Positions 1 to 10,300 of a stretch of DNA of 64,000 bases are shown here, piece by piece. Below the pieces are notes generated by a model. It was not told the origin of the DNA. It worked only from the letters and a program-made list of their open reading frames with translations, and did not search any database. Origin of the DNA: Xanthomonas hortorum pv. pelargonii (GTDB lineage Bacteria > Pseudomonadota > Gammaproteobacteria > Xanthomonadales > Xanthomonadaceae); NCBI RefSeq assembly GCF_024499015.1, contig NZ_CP098604.1, forward strand, positions 1,550,001 to 1,614,000, written 5' to 3'. The position numbers and the translations under genes are program-made. Each line of letters opens with the position of its first letter. Within the stretch, counting starts at the first letter, position 1.

Positions 1-2390
1 TGCTCGGGTTTCCTTACTCGGCGCCCGATTTGGTCGAGCGCGGCCAGCCGCTTCTCCAGCGCAGCATCAGCAGGACTTGGCAGGTCCTCGCCATAAGCGA
101 TGGCATTGGTCGGTTCCGTCTTTCTGGGCACCATCTGTGCCAAAGGTTCATCTCGCCTGAGCACCTTGGTGGTCACCCATCTCAGCGGCGCAGTAACGCG
201 CCACGAACGACTGGTATGGAAATCGGCAATGAGCCCCTCTAATCCACCGACAATGTACTCAAGTTCGCGAATCCGAGCACGCGACGTTTCCACGTCCTGA
301 TTGCGCTGCGACAGATTGGCCTGCAGCTCATTCAGCCGACGCCGATCGTGTTCGCCGGATGTTTCGGAGCGCTCAATCCGCTGCAGGAGGGAATCCACAT
401 TGGATTGAAGCTCCACAACCTTGGCTTCCAGGCGTTCATTGGACAACCGCTTTTCAGCCGCTTCCTCCTGCAACTGGTCTCGTTCTGCCGTCAATCTGCC
501 TACATCAGCTGCCAACAACTCCGCGAGCTCGCGGGCGCGCTGCCGTTCTTCCAGCTCAACCTCAAGTTCGGTGATGCGACGGGAGAGCTCCAGGTTGTTG
601 GCCTCGAACGTTGCAGCGCGCGCCTGCAGTTCGGCGGCCTGTTCGCGGAACCCGTCCCTGCCCGCCTCAGCCTCAAGGGCTCGACTCTCCATTGCCGCTG
701 CCTGCTCACTCAACTGGCCAGTGCTTTTTTCTAGCACTTTCGCACGCTCCTCGAGCTCTTTCGCGTGTTCTTCGAGTTCCTTGGACCACTCGGCCATGCG
801 CAGGCTGTTCCCCTCCAGATCGAGATAACGGTGAGCCGCCATCTCGATCTCGGCCTGAAGCGCGACAAGCTTCTCCTGTGCCTGCTGCGAGTCGCTGAGA
901 ACGCGCGCCAGCGAAGACTCGCTTGCCATCAATGCGGCGTGTTCGTGCTCGCTCTGTGTAGACAGTGCACGCACATATCCGCTGTAGGTGCGCAGGGATC
1001 GCTGCAGGTACTGATAGATCGACATCCACTCCGGCACTTCATCGGATACCGACTCCGGCAACGCCAGATTGTCCTGTAGCTCCTTGAAGGTCCAGTGCGT
1101 CTGTGCTCGCCCGAACAAGCGCATGAATGCATTCCGATACCGGAAAGGCAACGACATCAGGTCCAGCGCAGGCTCTCGGCTCGGGCTGGTAGGCACGATG
1201 TGACGTTCGAGAATCTCCTTCACAGTAATCAGGAAAGCCAGCAGCGGATCGTCCAGCCAGGAACTATCCGTCGCTTCGGAAGAAATGGCACCGTAATCAA
1301 TCAGGACAGCATCCCCGTCCCGGGTCATGATCACGTTCCAGCAGCGCACATCGTTGTGATACAGACCCGCGCGCTCAAGCGCCACGAGCTGATCCAACAG
1401 TTCCGATACGACCCGGTCGGCATCGTAGAGCGTCTCGTCGTCAATCAGCTCCGACAGCAGGCGACCCTTCATCATCTCCCTGGCAAGGAAAAGGTCGGAG
1501 CGGTCATCCAGCGCTGCAATCAGCCGGGGAGCACGATAACCGTCGGGTGGGTTTCGAAGAAAATCGACCTCATTATGGAACTCCTTGAGATTGATCTCCG
1601 CGCGGTCGCCCATGCCGAGCGTCATCTTCTTCACAAACACGCCGTCGCCGAAGTAATAGCGCCTGCTGTATTGATGGGTGCCCCTGCCATGGGCATGCGA
1701 TTCGCCTGACCACGAATTGAATTTCCCAACGACCTCGTCCACATACCACAGCCTGCTGCTCGCAAAATACAGCGGCCGCGCGATCGCCGACAGGTGAGTC
1801 GTCTGCCGGGACAACAACCGGGTAAAGGAATAGCCAGCCAGCAGTTCCGCTGGATCGCTAGGCAAAGAGGCGGCCCAATAGAGCGGCTCCTCGCGCAAGG
1901 CCATCTCAAAGATGCCCGCTTCGGTGGAATCGGCAAGCTTTTGACACAACCCGCGGACGCGCTCAACGCCCTGGGCATGTACCAGGTGGTGGAACACGCT
2001 CAGACCCAGCACTAGGTCGTATTCCCTGTCTTCAAGCCGCTCGATCACTTCCTCGACCGTTGCATGTTCGAAGCTGGCTTCAAGTGCAGGGTTGTCGCTA
2101 GCAAGCGCTTGGCACAGCGCAATGTTCCGATCAAGGAAATCCACACCATGCACCCGGTGGCCTTCGGCGGCCAGGCTCAGGGAGAAAAAACCCTGAGCAC
2201 AGCCGAAGTCGAGCACGCGGAGTGGGCGTCCAAGCGCGTCCTGCATTCGCTTCGCGCATTGGGCAATCAGCACGAGTCTGTCTTCGCACCCCCTTGAGCT
2301 TCCCTCCGAAAGTTCCGGGTGCCCGAAGATCGGCTGGTACTTTTCCGGCAGCGCCGTCACCAGCGCGCTGATACTTTCTGATTCGGTCAT
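1..2390 (-). CDS. WbdD-like O-antigen chain-terminating methyltransferase/kinase with coiled coil (partial, cut by left edge)
   Basis: The frame is open from the ATG at 2390 to the left edge, giving at least 796 residues. Residues about 20-190 look like a class I SAM methyltransferase, with motif I VLDFGCAQGFF at 59-69. Residues about 270-420 carry a kinase-like catalytic loop, HNDVRCWN (H345, D347), and a metal-binding IDYG (D365). Residues about 450-720 are Glu/Arg/Leu-rich heptad-like coiled coil, followed by the motif SWRVTAPLR at 729-737 that is common in large O-antigen polymerisation proteins. The methyltransferase-kinase-coiled-coil order matches WbdD, which caps ABC-exported O-polysaccharide and sets its length. 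Wzt and Wzm lie 40 bp upstream on the same strand, which fits. A further domain, such as a glycosyltransferase, may follow beyond the edge. The substrate and the actual cap are unknown. Confidence 0.82.
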   Translation of the reverse strand, partial: MTESESISALVTALPEKYQPIFGHPELSEGSSRGCEDRLVLIAQCAKRMQDALGRPLRVLDFGCAQGFFSLSLAAEGHRVHGVDFLDRNIALCQALASDNPALEASFEHATVEEVIERLEDREYDLVLGLSVFHHLVHAQGVERVRGLCQKLADSTEAGIFEMALREEPLYWAASLPSDPAELLAGYSFTRLLSRQTTHLSAIARPLYFASSRLWYVDEVVGKFNSWSGESHAHGRGTHQYSRRYYFGDGVFVKKMTLGMGDRAEINLKEFHNEVDFLRNPPDGYRAPRLIAALDDRSDLFLAREMMKGRLLSELIDDETLYDADRVVSELLDQLVALERAGLYHNDVRCWNVIMTRDGDAVLIDYGAISSEATDSSWLDDPLLAFLITVKEILERHIVPTSPSREPALDLMSLPFRYRNAFMRLFGRAQTHWTFKELQDNLALPESVSDEVPEWMSIYQYLQRSLRTYSGYVRALSTQSEHEHAALMASESSLARVLSDSQQAQEKLVALQAEIEMAAHRYLDLEGNSLRMAEWSKELEEHAKELEERAKVLEKSTGQLSEQAAAMESRALEAEAGRDGFREQAAELQARAATFEANNLELSRRITELEVELEERQRARELAELLAADVGRLTAERDQLQEEAAEKRLSNERLEAKVVELQSNVDSLLQRIERSETSGEHDRRRLNELQANLSQRNQDVETSRARIRELEYIVGGLEGLIADFHTSRSWRVTAPLRWVTTKVLRRDEPLAQMVPRKTEPTNAIAYGEDLPSPADAALEKRLAALDQIGRRVRKPE

Positions 2391-2430
2391 GACTCTTTGA
2401 TCTTTGAGTTGATATGAAAACGCCAGAGGC

Positions 2431-3717
2431 TCATGCAGATGCCTCCACGATCTCGAAATCTGCCTTGAGGTCCATCATTCCCCAGAACAACATGGCTCTG
2501 GCGACATCGAGCACGATCGAGTCATAACGTCTGTCCAATGGCACCAATTCGGTCATTGGGTCGCCACTGGACACGCCCAGCGACACCAGATAATTTGCTT
2601 CATTCAGGTCCAGCGGCATGGTGAACTTGCAGACGATTACATCGCCAGCCTTGACGGCCATGCCTACTCTTCCCTCACTGGACAGGAAGGAGTTGGTCCC
2701 GTACAGAAATAATCCTTCGAGCGTTTTTACGAGAAAGCCTGGAACAACATTATCGAAATCGCGGTCAAACGCGATCTTCACATAGAACGCCGTCCTTGAG
2801 CCGCTCTCCAGCCGCGGCGGAAACTCCTGCCCTTCGCTGACAACCAAGTAATCGAGGATTCTTGCGCCGCCATGTCCCCAACGGTGCTCATTTGCGTTGT
2901 AGTAGGGCCGGGTGTGAAACACATCTTCGCTGCCGCCGGCCATCGCCTGCGGCGCGTCCTTGGTATCGGCCTGGAGTGAGGCGGGCTTCTGACCAAACAG
3001 CTCGTCCAGATAAAGATTGGATACATCGCGGGAGGGTCCGTCGGCATAAACCCGGCCTTCCTTGATCAGGATTGCACGATCGCAATGCTTGACGATATCA
3101 CCCGCCGAATGGCTAACGAGAATGAGGGTCGTGCCTTCGTCCTTAAATGACTGGATGCGTTTGAAACATTTGGCCTGGAAGTACGCATCGCCCACCGACA
3201 ATGCCTCGTCGACAATCAGGATGTCGGGACGAAAAGCAGTAGCAACGGCGAAGGCAACACGCACCTGCATGCCGCTGGAATAGGTACGCACCGGTTCATC
3301 AAAGTACTCTCCGATCTCAGCGAAATCCTGGATCTGTGGCAATACTGCATCGATCTGATCGCGCGCGTATCCCATCAGGCCTGCGGAGTGGCGCGCGTTC
3401 TCCCGCCCACTGAGCTCAGGATTGAACCCCATGCCAAGTTCCAGGATCGCGGCAATACGCCCGCGACGCACGATTCGCCCCTCGGTAGGCTGGGAAGTTC
3501 CCGTGATCAGCTTGAGCAGCGTGCTTTTGCCGGCACCATTGCGTCCCATGATGCCGATCGACTCGCCGGCAGCAATCGAAAAACCGACGTCTCTCAGAAC
3601 CCAGTGCTCCTCGCGTGGCTTGACCTGCAGACCGAACCAGCTGGCGGCACGCAGCCATTCGCTGCCCCAGACGCGATAGGATTTCCCCAGTCCTTCAACC
3701 GTCAACATTGCGCTCAT
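2431..3717 (-). CDS. wzt: O-antigen ABC transporter ATP-binding protein Wzt
   Basis: This is the ATPase of an ABC exporter that moves finished, lipid-linked O-antigen across the inner membrane. The 428-residue protein has Walker A GRNGAGKST (58-66), signature YSSGMQ (146-151) and Walker B ILIVDEAL (166-173). A C-terminal extension of about 150 residues (from about 280) is the place where Wzt proteins of this class carry a beta-sandwich that recognises the capped glycan end. The start at 3717 is chosen because its ATG overlaps the wzm stop as ATGA. An upstream in-frame extension to 3816 would lie inside wzm. The WbdD-like gene downstream would supply the cap this domain reads; that pairing is an inference from family knowledge and position. 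Confidence 0.92.
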   Translation of the reverse strand: MSAMLTVEGLGKSYRVWGSEWLRAASWFGLQVKPREEHWVLRDVGFSIAAGESIGIMGRNGAGKSTLLKLITGTSQPTEGRIVRRGRIAAILELGMGFNPELSGRENARHSAGLMGYARDQIDAVLPQIQDFAEIGEYFDEPVRTYSSGMQVRVAFAVATAFRPDILIVDEALSVGDAYFQAKCFKRIQSFKDEGTTLILVSHSAGDIVKHCDRAILIKEGRVYADGPSRDVSNLYLDELFGQKPASLQADTKDAPQAMAGGSEDVFHTRPYYNANEHRWGHGGARILDYLVVSEGQEFPPRLESGSRTAFYVKIAFDRDFDNVVPGFLVKTLEGLFLYGTNSFLSSEGRVGMAVKAGDVIVCKFTMPLDLNEANYLVSLGVSSGDPMTELVPLDRRYDSIVLDVARAMLFWGMMDLKADFEIVEASA

Positions 3718-4505
3718 AGTGCATCCACCATTTCCGCGCTTGCGCGGCGGAAAACTACCAGAGACAAAGCGCCCAGCACCGCTGTCGCCGCCATCAACGG
3801 GAGAAGGTCGATCCACTCGGGAGAGCGCCCGTAAAGTAGGACCTGCTGATATGCGCTAACGAGCGGAAACAGCGGGTTGAGCTTGAACAATTGCTGCGTC
3901 TGCTCTGGAAGGATATCGATGGTGTAGACGATAGGTGTCACCCAGAACATCGCCTGCAGAACGACCGGTACAACCTGCCCAATGTCGCGCACGAAGACAT
4001 TGAAGACGCCAAGCAGCAGTCCGATCGACATCGCAAAAGCCAGCGTCAGCAGCATCAGCAGCGGCAGCCATGCTGCTTGCGGCCCCAACGTGTGCCCCAA
4101 AATAGCGAAAACGATGAAGATCGCCAGGAATAGCAGAAGGTTGTTCACCATAACGGTGCCACCTGCAATGAGCGGAAGACAGATCCGCGGAAAGGCCTGC
4201 TTCTTCATGAGATTGCCGTTATCCACAAACAACGAAGCACATTTACCGATGCATTCGGCAAACAGGGTCCAGCAAAGCGTTCCGGCCATCAGGTACAGCG
4301 CGTAAGCAAACTTGTTGTTGACACCGGGCAGCTTCGCCGCAAGAACCTCAGAGAGGATCGTCGCAAAGATCAGTACCTGCATGAGCGGATGGATGATCAT
4401 CCACAATGCGCCCAGCTTGCTCTGCACAAAACGGAGACGCAGATCGTTCCTGATCGACGACAGGATGAAGTAACGGAAGGCCCATACGGACCGGATCATG
4501 TCCAA
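3714..4505 (-). CDS. wzm: O-antigen ABC transporter permease Wzm
   Basis: This 263-residue ABC-2 type membrane protein has about six hydrophobic segments and a cytoplasmic N-terminus. It forms the membrane channel for O-polysaccharide export together with Wzt. Its TGA overlaps the wzt ATG by four bases (ATGA), so the two are probably translationally coupled. The stretch GALWMIIHPL near residue 33 is typical of the family. Base composition is visibly less GC-rich than in metB and cbs to the right, as expected for a laterally exchanged LPS locus. Confidence 0.92.
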   Translation of the reverse strand: MDMIRSVWAFRYFILSSIRNDLRLRFVQSKLGALWMIIHPLMQVLIFATILSEVLAAKLPGVNNKFAYALYLMAGTLCWTLFAECIGKCASLFVDNGNLMKKQAFPRICLPLIAGGTVMVNNLLLFLAIFIVFAILGHTLGPQAAWLPLLMLLTLAFAMSIGLLLGVFNVFVRDIGQVVPVVLQAMFWVTPIVYTIDILPEQTQQLFKLNPLFPLVSAYQQVLLYGRSPEWIDLLPLMAATAVLGALSLVVFRRASAEMVDAL

Positions 4506-4598
4506 CGTTGCTACCTCAGAAATTGTTCAGCACTTTGTTGAAGCAGGTGCACGCAAATCGATGCATGCCTGGTTAAGGCCACAATGTTGCCTGTGCGG

Positions 4599-5981
4599 TC
4601 AGTCCATTACTTCGGTTACTTCCGCGACCCTTGCCAACAGGTGTCGCGCCGCACGCTCTGGTGAAAGTCGCAAGCGGATATCGTCTCTTGCCGCCATGCC
4701 CAGCGCGCGCGCGCGCTCTGGATCGTCGGCAAGGCGACGCATGGCATCAGCTGCACTTTCAATTCGCGGCTCGGCCCAGCGCGCGCCGTTCGAATCGGGA
4801 TACTGCCCGGCAACTGAGACCAAATCGTACTCTACAAGACACGAGTTGCTCTCGGTCATGAATTCCATATTGCCCGACCATCCGGTAGCAATGACGGGCT
4901 TACCCAGCGACATGCACTCGGCAAGCCCCAGTCCGAAACCTTCAGCACGATGCAACGAAACATAGACGTCGCAGCATCGCTGAAGTGCACGCACATGCAT
5001 TTTGTCGATCACCTCGTCACGTAACAGAATCCGTGAATCTCCCACCACAAGTGTGAGGAGTTCACGCATCTGCTCCAGGTACATGTGGCCGTTGCTTGAC
5101 TTCAAAACGAGACGAACATCGTCACGGTCGCGTGGGAATGCCTGTTGAAATGCATGCACAACGGCTTGGGGATTCTTTCTGGTGACAAAAGAATGAAAGT
5201 CGAAAGTGAAAAGAAAGACGAACTTGTCGACTTCCAGCCCGAAGTCATGCCTCTGCAGGCCACTATCGCGGCAGTCGGACAACGGCAGAGGCAGCCGCAT
5301 GATTGGCTTGTCTGTGATGCGTCGGAAGGCGTTCTCGATGAACTGTGAGGCAACCATGATCTCGTCCACTAGCGCGATGGCACCTAGCCAGCTCTGGGGA
5401 ACCACTTCAAGCTCCCAGAACCAGCAGGCGATCACGTAGTGTCCCTTCATTCTCGCGCGACCGACGTGCTCGAACGCGGCCTCCAGGTAGTCAGGATTCA
5501 CGAACACGACGCTAACCCGGTGCGGCATGCGCTGATCAATGAAGCCATCCATGCTCCGGTCCTGGCAGGAGTGTGGCTGCCCTATTTCCAGGTCATACAA
5601 CGACACTGGAACCCCTGCATTGATGAGCGCGCGCGCATACATCCTGGCACTCTCTGCCAACCCGAACTCGCCGCGAATATAGCCAAGGATATTGATTCCC
5701 GCTGACGCATCGAACGTGGGCGGGACGCTCTCTTTCTCGACCCGCCAAGACGCATCGTTGCCGGTTGGGGCTTGCTCCCAGGCATCCGTGCGCCGAAAGC
5801 GCGTCTGGACAATGGAGCGGGCAGACAGAGCTGCCGATACGCGATCGCGCAAACTGCGCGGAAACAACCGATAGATGCTTTGCAGCCAGGACTGCTGACG
5901 TACCCATGCCTGCAGCTGAAGTCCCGCCAGCCCGGTTCGCCAGGAAGCAGAGATGCCCTGACGTCGCGGAGACGCCGTCAT
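4599..5981 (-). CDS. Glycosyltransferase family 4-like, O-antigen cluster
   Basis: The 460-residue protein has a GT-B glycosyltransferase layout. The region NILGYIRGEFGLAESAR begins the fold, and near the C-terminus HRAEGFGLGLAECMSLGKPV gives the GT4 E-x7-E nucleotide-sugar site. It probably transfers a sugar during O-antigen assembly on the cytoplasmic side; donor and acceptor cannot be told. I place the start at 5981 (MTASPRRQG). The frame is open to 6050, but that would overlap the end of metB. It lies 93 bp upstream of wzm and 28 bp after metB on the same strand, so it is the last LPS gene before the conserved chromosomal flank. Confidence 0.82.
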   Translation of the reverse strand: MTASPRRQGISASWRTGLAGLQLQAWVRQQSWLQSIYRLFPRSLRDRVSAALSARSIVQTRFRRTDAWEQAPTGNDASWRVEKESVPPTFDASAGINILGYIRGEFGLAESARMYARALINAGVPVSLYDLEIGQPHSCQDRSMDGFIDQRMPHRVSVVFVNPDYLEAAFEHVGRARMKGHYVIACWFWELEVVPQSWLGAIALVDEIMVASQFIENAFRRITDKPIMRLPLPLSDCRDSGLQRHDFGLEVDKFVFLFTFDFHSFVTRKNPQAVVHAFQQAFPRDRDDVRLVLKSSNGHMYLEQMRELLTLVVGDSRILLRDEVIDKMHVRALQRCCDVYVSLHRAEGFGLGLAECMSLGKPVIATGWSGNMEFMTESNSCLVEYDLVSVAGQYPDSNGARWAEPRIESAADAMRRLADDPERARALGMAARDDIRLRLSPERAARHLLARVAEVTEVMD

Positions 5982-6009
5982 GGAGAACCGGAAGCCGCGA
6001 GCGCACGCT

Positions 6010-7176
6010 CTAAATCCCCCGCAAATCCCCCACGTCCTCAACACCCACACTCAGCCTGACCAGCGCATCGCTGATCCCAAGCTGTTCGCGGCGGGCCACG
6101 GGTATGGAGGCATGCGTCATCACCGCAGGATGATTCACCAGACTTTCCACGCCACCGAGCGACTCGGCCAGGGTGAAGAGTTCAGTGCGTTCGCAAAAAC
6201 GCTTGGCCGCATCGAAGCCTCCCTTGAGGACGATCGAGACGATGCCGCCGAATCCGGACATCTGCGTTTTGGCCAATGCATGCTGCGGGTGCGAGCTCAG
6301 GCCGGGGTAGATCACCTTTTCGATCGCGGGGTGGGTTTCCAGCCACTGCGCCAGCGCCAGGGCGTTCTCGCAATGCGCGCGCATCCGTAGCGGCAGGGTC
6401 TTGAGGCCGCGCAGGGCGAGGAAGCTGTCGAACGGCCCTTGCACGCCGCCGATGGAGTTCTGCAGGAACGCCAGTTGCTCGGCCAGTTCGGCGTTGTCGC
6501 CGACCACTGCGATGCCGCCGACCATGTCCGAGTGGCCGTTGAGATACTTGGTGGCCGAGTGCACGACGATATCGGCGCCCAGCGCTAGCGGGCGCTGCAG
6601 CATCGGCGAGGCGAAGGTGTTGTCGACCACGATCAGCAGGCCGTGCTTGCGCGCGATAGCAGCAATGGCGGCGATGTCGACCAGCTTGAGCATCGGGTTG
6701 GTCGGGGTTTCGATCCACACCATCTTGGTGTCGGGGCGGATCGCAGCTTCGAAGGCGGCCGGGTCGGTCAGGTCGACGAAGCTGAAGTCCAGGCCAGCGG
6801 TGCGGCGGCGCACGCGCTCGAACAGGCGGAAGGTGCCGCCATACAGATCGTCCATCGCCACCACGTGGCTGCCGGCATCCAGCAATTCCATCACGGTGGA
6901 GGTGGCGGCCATGCCGGAGGCGAACGCGAACGCGCGCGTGCCGCCTTCCAGCGCGGCGACGCAGCGCTCATAGGCGAAACGCGTGGGGTTGTGGGTGCGC
7001 GAGTACTCGAAGCCCTGATGCTTGCCCGGGCTGGACTGCGCATAGGTGGACGTCGCGTAGATCGGCGGCATCACCGCGCCGGTGCTGGGGTCCGGCGACT
7101 GCCCTCCATGGATCGCCAGCGTGGCAAGCGAGAGTTCGCGCTCGCCATCGTGGCCGGTTGTGGTGCGATTGGACAT
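6010..7176 (-). CDS. metB: Cystathionine gamma-synthase / gamma-lyase family PLP enzyme
   Basis: This 388-residue fold-type I PLP enzyme of the Cys/Met metabolism family has the PLP lysine K210 in SATKYLNGHSD, and YSRTHNPTR near residue 58 for phosphate and substrate contacts. It either joins O-succinylhomoserine and cysteine into cystathionine or cleaves cystathionine to cysteine. These activities are hard to separate by sequence, and the neighbouring cystathionine beta-synthase makes a reverse-transsulfuration role possible. metB is the established conserved border of the variable LPS locus in Xanthomonas, which supports the symbol. The 89-bp gap to the upstream cbs on the same strand shows no clear terminator. 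Confidence 0.9.
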   Translation of the reverse strand: MSNRTTTGHDGERELSLATLAIHGGQSPDPSTGAVMPPIYATSTYAQSSPGKHQGFEYSRTHNPTRFAYERCVAALEGGTRAFAFASGMAATSTVMELLDAGSHVVAMDDLYGGTFRLFERVRRRTAGLDFSFVDLTDPAAFEAAIRPDTKMVWIETPTNPMLKLVDIAAIAAIARKHGLLIVVDNTFASPMLQRPLALGADIVVHSATKYLNGHSDMVGGIAVVGDNAELAEQLAFLQNSIGGVQGPFDSFLALRGLKTLPLRMRAHCENALALAQWLETHPAIEKVIYPGLSSHPQHALAKTQMSGFGGIVSIVLKGGFDAAKRFCERTELFTLAESLGGVESLVNHPAVMTHASIPVARREQLGISDALVRLSVGVEDVGDLRGI

Positions 7177-7265
7177 GGAGGTTCCCGGAAAAAGTGGCGA
7201 ATTGTAACAAGCAGGTCTGAATGGCCGGTGCCGCGCGTCTCATCCGGGCGCGCGGCGCTACCCGA

Positions 7266-8636
<1,371 letters not shown>

Positions 8637-8854
8637 CGGGATATCGTCGCTGCGCCGCGTGGGCTAGGCCGCCCATTATCCGACGAACGGCTGGGGAATG
8701 CTCATTCAGACTGGAAACGATCGCGCTCGCCTATGAACGAGCGTGCTCAGCCGCCGCTCCAACGGCCGCACATATAAAGACGCGGACGGTGGCGAGCCGA
8801 CGAGGAGGCTGCCACCGCCCGCGGCGGTGAACTTGTTCTGGATGTGGGGAAGGA

Positions 8855-9073
8855 TCAGTGCGTGCGCTGGTCGTACATCCGGGTGAGCTTTTCTTTGGCC
8901 TGCAATTTCTCGCGTTTCATCTGGCCCAAGGTCACGTCGTCGATCGGGAGCACCCCGAGTTCGGCATCCATGCATTTCTTGTTCAAGAGCTTGTGGCGTT
9001 GGTACAGCTGCTTGAACTCGGGATCGGACTTGACCAATGCGTCGATTTCGGTCTGCGGTTGCCCTTCGAACAT
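8855..9073 (-). CDS. DUF465 (YdcH-like) small coiled-coil protein
   Basis: The 72-residue charged helical protein reads MFEGQPQTEIDALVKSDPEF at its start and contains LYQRHKLLNKKCMDAELG, the pattern of the DUF465/YdcH family of small helical-hairpin proteins. Its biochemical role is unknown. The start is fixed by an ideal Shine-Dalgarno AAGGAGG (9078-9084) before the ATG. The leader is unusual. A terminator-like hairpin with a U-rich tract lies immediately upstream of the ribosome-binding site, and a compact three-way-junction fold lies about 160 nt before that, so expression may be controlled by attenuation. Confidence 0.85.
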   Translation of the reverse strand: MFEGQPQTEIDALVKSDPEFKQLYQRHKLLNKKCMDAELGVLPIDDVTLGQMKREKLQAKEKLTRMYDQRTH

Positions 9074-9089
9074 GGCGTTACCTCCTTCA

Positions 9090-9129
9090 CTTAAAACAAG
9101 AACGCCCCGGCCACGGATGGCACGGGGCG
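9090..9129 (-). terminator. Hairpin plus U-rich tract just upstream of the DUF465 ribosome-binding site
   Basis: Reading the minus strand, CGCCCCG (9129-9123) pairs with CGGGGCG (9109-9103), with an inner TGGC/GCCA helix, one bulged base and a four-base loop. It is followed by TTCTTGTTTT. This is the shape of an intrinsic terminator. It ends only a few bases before the DUF465 Shine-Dalgarno, leaving no room for a promoter between them. It may terminate the upstream OmpA-like operon or act as an attenuator for DUF465. Confidence 0.6.
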
Positions 9130-9236
9130 CAGCTTGGGGATGGAAGACTCGCGGATCACAATGGCAGGCGCACTGGCGGAACCAACAACCTTCCCACCGA
9201 ATTGCATTGTTGCGTGCCCTTGCGTCACTGGCCCGG

Positions 9237-9300
9237 CCCTCCGTACTTCCAGGCAGCGGAGTGCTGCCCGGGAGTACGACCCTACGCCGGTCGCGGAGGG
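9237..9300. other. Candidate structured RNA: three-way junction with no unpaired linkers
   Basis: Three helices abut exactly. P1 pairs CCCTCCG (9237-9243) with CGGAGGG (9294-9300). P2 pairs 9244-9257 with 9263-9276, about 14 bp with one wobble and one mismatch and a five-base loop. P3 pairs CGACC (9277-9281) with GGTCG (9289-9293). It lies in the 336-bp gap between the OmpA-like gene and DUF465, both on the minus strand. A smaller 7-bp hairpin (9313-9333) and a bulged GC hairpin (about 9359-9380) precede it on that strand. The strand and function are not determined; a palindromic repeat is the main alternative. Confidence 0.4.
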
Positions 9301-9409
9301 GGTTCAAGGCCAGAACGGCTGCTTTTGCCGTTCCCTGTGTCAATCAGTGACCGCGGTTCAACCGGGCGTCATGCCCGGGTTAAAAGACCTTAACTTCCAA
9401 CCACTTGCA

Positions 9410-10300
9410 TTACGGCGAGACAACCACCTCGGCAGCGCGCGTCTTGCTGGCGGCAGCCTTGGTCTCGCTGACCTGCAAGCGTGCACTGGCCACCCCGGCG
9501 GCGACCAGCGCATCGCGCACCGCTTCGGCCCGCTTCTTGGCCGTGGCTGCATCGCTGTCGAAACCGACAATGCTCACCCGACCCTTCTTGCCGATGTTCA
9601 GATACTCGGCCAGCGCCTTGGCCTGACCTGCAGCATCGCCAGACAGCGCGGTCTTGCCGCCAAACGCGCCGCTGCCCAACGAAAACACTTCGCCGCGGGG
9701 TTCGAACCTGGCGGAGGGCAACTTGGCCCCGGACACCAGTTCGGCTTCTTCGTGCGCCAGTTGCACGGCTTTTTGCTGAGCCGCATTGAGCTTGGCAGTC
9801 TGCTTGCCGGCCACGCTGGTCAGCGCCAGCTCGGCGTCCTGGCGGGCCAGGGTTTCCTGCTCGGCCGCCTGACGCATGCGCTCGGCCTCTTCGGCCTGGA
9901 TCTGCGCCTGCACGCGCAGACGCTCGGCCTCTTGCCGGGCGCGTGAGGCATCCCGGCGGCTGGCTTCGATCAGCAGATCGTTGCGGGTGCCTTCCAGCCG
10001 GTCCAGCTCGCGCCGTGCCAGTGCGGTGCGGGCGGTGCGTTCGGCGATTTCGACCCGGCGGTCGGCCAGAAATACCAGTTCGTCGCGGTCGCGCCGCTTG
10101 GCTTCGGCCAGCGCCGCCACGATCTGCTGCGCCTGCAGCCGCTCGAAGCGGGCCAGTTCATTGGTCTGCGGGTCGTTCTGCAGCGCAGCCAGGCGCCGGT
10201 TGAGCGCGTCGGCCTGCGGGTCGTCCTTGGCGGCCATCGCCAGCGACGGCAGTGTGGCCAGGCTCATTACACCGATATAAAGAAGAGGACGCAGTTTCAT
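9410..10300 (-). CDS. Exported OmpA-like protein with Ala/Arg/Glu-rich helical region
   Basis: The 296-residue protein begins with a signal peptide (MKLRPLLYIGVMSLATLPSLAMA). A long alternating-charge helical or coiled-coil segment follows (about 30-185), and the C-terminal region (about 195-296) resembles a divergent OmpA-type peptidoglycan-binding domain (LAEYLNIGKKGRVSIVGFDS). It is probably periplasmic or outer-membrane associated. Its ATG overlaps the stop of the DUF4398 gene by four bases (ATGA), so the pair is co-translated and probably works together at the envelope. Function in the family is not well established. Confidence 0.75.
   Translation of the reverse strand: MKLRPLLYIGVMSLATLPSLAMAAKDDPQADALNRRLAALQNDPQTNELARFERLQAQQIVAALAEAKRRDRDELVFLADRRVEIAERTARTALARRELDRLEGTRNDLLIEASRRDASRARQEAERLRVQAQIQAEEAERMRQAAEQETLARQDAELALTSVAGKQTAKLNAAQQKAVQLAHEEAELVSGAKLPSARFEPRGEVFSLGSGAFGGKTALSGDAAGQAKALAEYLNIGKKGRVSIVGFDSDAATAKKRAEAVRDALVAAGVASARLQVSETKAAASKTRAAEVVVSP

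Noticed and set aside
9237..9300. A tRNA gene, suggested by the 7-bp closing stem
   Set aside because: Only three helices, a 14-bp arm, no T-loop or anticodon loop pattern.
9338..9343. TTGACA on the minus strand as a promoter for the structured leader
   Set aside because: A perfect -35 match, but no -10-like hexamer at 16-18 bp.
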